Shown piece after piece: positions 5,308-7,385 of a DNA stretch of 7,385 bases. Each line of letters starts with the position of its first letter. The first letter of the stretch is position 1. Both the position numbers and the translations under genes were made by a program. Under the pieces are notes generated by a model, which was given only the letters and a program-made list of their open reading frames with translations, searched no databases and was not told where the DNA came from. Source of the DNA: Acidobacteria bacterium CG_4_9_14_3_um_filter_49_7 (GTDB lineage Bacteria > Acidobacteriota > Holophagae > Thermotomaculales > Thermotomaculaceae). The stretch covers positions 1 through 7,385 of the forward strand of contig PFTO01000088.1 in the NCBI GenBank assembly GCA_002789615.1, in the 5' to 3' direction.

Positions 5308-6030
5308 TCACTGTTTTTTTGCTACACAGACGGCGGCCGGGCTTTTGGGCGTAAAGGTTTCTCCCTTGAAGTTGCCAAACCATTTCTGATTGGAAAAACC
5401 GGCAGTTGTCAAAGCTCTTGATAGCTGTTCCTGTGTGAAGGGGAACAGACGGCAGGACCCTGTCTGACTGGTGCCGTCGGATCTATTTTCCAGAGTTGTG
5501 ATAAACCGAATGGCGGTGTTATCTTCCGTCCATTGGTAACGTCGGAGGAATCGGAAGTTTTCTCCGAAAATGTCCGGAAATTCCGGCAGATATTCCGGTG
5601 ATAATCGATCAAAGTTTACCAGTTGGAAGATAAACTTCCCCCCGGGTTTCAACAATCGGACCACATTCTTAAAGAACTCGTTGATCGCTGCGATATCAGC
5701 CAGGTGGGCGAGGGTGTTTCCAAGGCAGAGCACAGTTGTAAAAGACAGAGGAGGGAATTGTTGTTCCACTTCTTCCATGCCGATCGTGTAAAAGGGGATG
5801 TCTCCATTGGACAGTAAGTTGGCCTGCGCTACCATTTCCCGGTCCGGTTCCAGGCCGATCATTTTGTGGCCCAGACCAGTCAGTGCCCGGCACAGCTCCC
5901 CGGTGGCGCATCCCACGTCCAGAACGGTCGAATTCTCATCCGGTTCGGGCAGGTGTTTCTGGACGAAATTGAGGGTTATCTGCTTCAGCGGAAAAATGTC
6001 TTCATAAACTGATGCAAGGTTTTCATACAT
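5308..6030 (-). CDS. Class I SAM-dependent methyltransferase, small-molecule type
   Basis: The likely product has 240 residues beginning MYENLASVYEDIF, the usual N-terminus of this family. An in-frame ATG 63 bp further upstream (6093) lies deep inside murB and would add residues unlike the family, so I place the start at 6030. Motif I is VLDVGCATG (36-44), followed by the acidic residue E61 (GLEPD) that would bind the ribose of SAM. LCLGNTLAHL (101-110) and LLKPGG (126-131) are the later Rossmann-fold motifs. The CLGN-LAHL signature is common in methyltransferases of the glycine/sarcosine N-methyltransferase and Methyltransf_11/25 groups, but the substrate cannot be called. The start overlaps the murB stop by 8 bp (ATGTATGA) and has only a weak ribosome binding site, which suggests translational coupling. 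Pairing with murB is unusual; a role in envelope metabolism is conceivable but unproven. Confidence 0.85.
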   Translation of the reverse strand: MYENLASVYEDIFPLKQITLNFVQKHLPEPDENSTVLDVGCATGELCRALTGLGHKMIGLEPDREMVAQANLLSNGDIPFYTIGMEEVEQQFPPLSFTTVLCLGNTLAHLADIAAINEFFKNVVRLLKPGGKFIFQLVNFDRLSPEYLPEFPDIFGENFRFLRRYQWTEDNTAIRFITTLENRSDGTSQTGSCRLFPFTQEQLSRALTTAGFSNQKWFGNFKGETFTPKSPAAVCVAKKQ

Positions 6031-6943
6031 GAGATATGTCCATGTCTTCCGGTAAGAGGATTTGTTCCCGTTCCAGCGATACACCGTGGGCATCTTTCAC
6101 CCGTTCCTGAACCAGGGCAATGAGTCCGCGAATGTCCGCGGCGGTGGCGTGTCCCAGGTTTACAATGAATCCCCGGTGCTTTGTGGACACCTGTGCATCA
6201 CCTACCCGCATCCCACCACAACCCGAAGCTTCGATGAGGCGCCCGGCGTAGTCGCCGGGTGGACGTTTGAACACACTTCCGCCGTTTGGAAATTCCATGG
6301 GGAATTTGCGAAGTCGTTCTTCCCTGATTCGTTCCATTTCTTTTCGAATTTCCTGTTCCGGTCTCCGGTTCGTGGTGGAGAAGGCGGCTTCCAGTACGAC
6401 CATTTTTTCTTCTTTGAAGCGGCTGGAACGGTAACTGAACCGGCATTGAATTCCGCTGAGCACTACCACATGGTTTTCTGCCGTCAGTGCCCGGGTAAGG
6501 CAGGTAATGTTTTTCATTTCACCGTCGTTGTTTCCGGCGTTCATAATCAATGCACCACCCACAGAACCGGGAATGTCATAGAGAAATTCAAAACCGCTGA
6601 TACAGTGCCCGGCGGCAAATACTGCAAGGTTTTCCATGGAAACACCACATTCCGCAACAATCTTACCGTTTTGAAGTTTCACCTGGTTGAGATTCTCGGT
6701 AAAAATTGTAATGCCTGGCAAACCATCATCCGACACAACAATATTGGCTCCGCCGCCAATGAGAAAGAAGGGCAGCTTCCGGGCCCGGCACCAGGCTATT
6801 ATGCTACGAAGTTCTGAGGGCGAGTGGGGAAATGCTGCCAGTTCAGCGTCTCCTCCCACCTTATAAGCTGTGTGAGGCTTTACCGTGTATTTTTCATGGT
6901 ACGAAATTCCTTTTTGCCTCAAGAAAGAAACTGTTTCCTTCAT
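6023..6943 (-). CDS. murB: UDP-N-acetylenolpyruvoylglucosamine reductase
   Basis: This cytoplasmic FAD enzyme uses NADPH to reduce UDP-GlcNAc-enolpyruvate to UDP-MurNAc, the second committed step of peptidoglycan synthesis. I place the start at ATG 6943 (306 residues) because AAGGAG (6954-6949) lies 5 nt upstream; a GTG two codons earlier (6949) overlaps that site and cannot use it. The FAD-binding half has IGGGANIVVSD (GGGAN at 63-67) and IPGSVGG (124-130) with NAG. The substrate-binding Tyr-Arg is Y171-R172 (SYRSS). The catalytic serine is S223 in PNGGSVFKRP, and the C-terminal catalytic glutamate is E293 in LEREQ. GRLIEASGCGG and VSTKHRGFIVN are also typical of the family. The protein is complete. 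Unusually, it is not in an mraZ-mur-fts cluster; it leads a short operon with a methyltransferase whose start codon it overlaps. Confidence 0.95.
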   Translation of the reverse strand: MKETVSFLRQKGISYHEKYTVKPHTAYKVGGDAELAAFPHSPSELRSIIAWCRARKLPFFLIGGGANIVVSDDGLPGITIFTENLNQVKLQNGKIVAECGVSMENLAVFAAGHCISGFEFLYDIPGSVGGALIMNAGNNDGEMKNITCLTRALTAENHVVVLSGIQCRFSYRSSRFKEEKMVVLEAAFSTTNRRPEQEIRKEMERIREERLRKFPMEFPNGGSVFKRPPGDYAGRLIEASGCGGMRVGDAQVSTKHRGFIVNLGHATAADIRGLIALVQERVKDAHGVSLEREQILLPEDMDISHV

Positions 6944-6948
6944 TCCCA

Positions 6949-6954
6949 CTCCTT
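6949..6954 (-). promoter_or_regulatory. Ribosome binding site that fixes the murB start
   Basis: AAGGAG read on the minus strand lies 5 nt before ATG at 6943. Its last G is the first base of the alternative GTG start (6949-6947), so that GTG cannot be the site of initiation. Confidence 0.75.
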
Positions 6955-6968
6955 CGCTTTTCGAAAAC

Positions 6969-6977
6969 AGTATAGCA
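6969..6977 (-). promoter_or_regulatory. Extended -10 promoter of the murB-methyltransferase operon
   Basis: TGCTATACT on the minus strand combines a TG extension with TATACT (five of six bases of TATAAT). No convincing -35 is found at 16-18 bp, as is common for extended -10 promoters. The predicted start is near 6962, giving a leader of about 20 nt with the ribosome binding site. Confidence 0.5.
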
Positions 6978-7043
6978 TCAGTAACTTGTGAATTGTGATT
7001 TGAGATGAGTCGGAATAAGGCAATATCGAGGGATGAGAAAGGA

Positions 7044-7071
7044 CACTGCCCCGGATAATACCGGGGCAGTG
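7044..7071 (-). terminator. Strong hairpin, terminator of the minus-strand unit from the right
   Basis: CACTGCCCCGG pairs with CCGGGGCAGTG in an 11-bp perfect stem with a 6-nt loop. It begins 14 nt after the TAA of the 72-codon minus ORF, where a terminator would be expected. On the minus strand it is followed by TCCTTTCTC rather than a pure T-run. It insulates the murB promoter from upstream transcription. No plus-strand gene ends here. Confidence 0.6.
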
Positions 7072-7085
7072 GTGGTTTGAGTGAC

Positions 7086-7304
7086 TTACGGACAGGTCAG
7101 GGTGCTGCCGCTCAGCAGTACCTCCATGGTGCCTTCCATCAGGAATTTGCCGTCCGGTTTGTGGAGCTGTGCGGATTCAGCAGTGACCAGTTGTTCCAGA
7201 ATTGTTCCTGTCAAGCCATTTAACTTTCTTACCGAAGTGGTCCTTGTAGGGTCATCCGGCAGCTTACCCTGAGTGTGCTTCATCCGGTGCTTCCAATGTG
7301 CCAT
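7086..7304 (-). CDS. Hypothetical short protein or C-terminal remnant, unrecognised
   Basis: This is a 72-codon ORF ending in TAA, 14 nt before a strong terminator hairpin, which supports a minus-strand gene ending here. The product is hydrophilic with no membrane segment, and its C-terminal half has alternating patterns (KFLMEGTMEVLLSGSTLTC) that look like beta-strands. I do not recognise a family. The ATG at 7304 lies inside a perfect palindrome and has no Shine-Dalgarno sequence; an in-frame TGA is immediately upstream. A later ATG (7283) has only a weak GGAAG upstream. A second minus frame is open from the window edge to TAA at 7266-7264 and overlaps this ORF by 41 bp, so this may be the 3' part of a longer gene broken by a frameshift. 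Read it as a possible gene or remnant. Confidence 0.35.
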   Translation of the reverse strand: MAHWKHRMKHTQGKLPDDPTRTTSVRKLNGLTGTILEQLVTAESAQLHKPDGKFLMEGTMEVLLSGSTLTCP

Positions 7305-7334
7305 TCATAGCGCCCCGCGGGGCGCTATGAATGG
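7301..7334. repeat. Perfect 34-bp palindrome
   Basis: CCATTCATAGCGCCCCG (7301-7317) is followed directly by its exact reverse complement (7318-7334), with no spacer. In RNA this would be a very stable GC-rich hairpin; in DNA it could extrude as a cruciform. No T-tract follows on either strand, so it is a poor intrinsic terminator. ATGAATGG reads outward from both arms, and the left one supplies the start codon of the 72-codon minus ORF. It may be a dispersed repeat, a regulator site, a 3'-end hairpin of an upstream gene or an assembly fold-back; the sequence alone cannot choose. Confidence 0.95.
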
Positions 7335-7385
7335 AAGCGGGTTCTGATTCGGAAACAGGTTGCCTGACGGGTTTTCGTTGCATGC

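Noticed and set aside
4828..5421. A 197-codon plus-strand frame running through the hexamer array, giving a Val-Gly/Ile-Gly repeat peptide.
   Set aside because: It starts inside the cyclase gene in another frame, the repeat is translated only because 6 is a multiple of 3, and it ends inside the methyltransferase gene on the opposite strand.
6031..6093. The 21-residue N-terminal extension of the methyltransferase from the ATG at 6093.
   Set aside because: It lies wholly inside murB, and the family N-terminus (MYENLASVYEDIF) begins at 6030, next to the murB stop.
6062..6817. A 251-codon plus-strand open frame opposite murB.
   Set aside because: It is fully antisense to conserved murB motifs, its product resembles no family I know, and its composition follows the murB codons.

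Overview
The window reads as ordinary bacterial chromosome with moderate GC. A MurB gene shows that the host makes peptidoglycan. A quinol-type nitric oxide reductase points to a respiratory, probably facultative or anaerobic bacterium that meets NO. The long EpsC-type serine acetyltransferase and the membrane diguanylate cyclase with a basic insert resemble, from memory, proteins of Desulfuromonadia-like bacteria. That placement is a weak guess, and no 16S rRNA gene or taxonomic marker is present.

Layout. (1) Positions 1-143, minus strand: the first 47 codons of an EamA/DMT-family membrane transporter, running off the left edge. (2) 144-394: a divergent intergenic region with a perfect TTGAT-N4-ATCAA palindrome (FNR/DNR/NnrR type). 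(3) 395-2611, plus: a full-length 738-residue single-subunit qNOR, followed by a good intrinsic terminator. (4) 2883-3797, plus: an EpsC-type serine O-acetyltransferase (cysteine biosynthesis) with its own extended -10 promoter. (5) 3945-5162, plus: a polytopic membrane diguanylate cyclase that starts at TTG. (6) 5163-5307: a convergent gap with an 11-unit hexanucleotide repeat and a hairpin. (7) 5308-6943, minus: a two-gene unit, murB then a class I SAM methyltransferase, overlapping by 8 bp. (8) 6944-7385: the murB promoter, a strong terminator hairpin for a minus-strand unit entering from the right, an unrecognised 72-codon minus ORF, and a perfect 34-bp palindrome at the head of that ORF.

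The genes do not form one pathway. The qNOR looks like a free-standing, NO- or oxygen-regulated detoxification or respiration gene; no NorC, NorD/NorQ, nitrite reductase or N2O reductase is visible. The other units are separate housekeeping or signalling functions, each with its own signals. The gaps carry short purine-rich repeats (GGTTGAG-like around the acetyltransferase, TAGGAR around the cyclase) that appear in opposite orientations on the two sides of each gene.

I see no clear new multi-gene system. The most interesting items are the FNR-type box placed exactly for class II activation of the qNOR, sequence departures in the qNOR, the repeat families, and the perfect palindrome next to a possibly broken ORF at the right edge.
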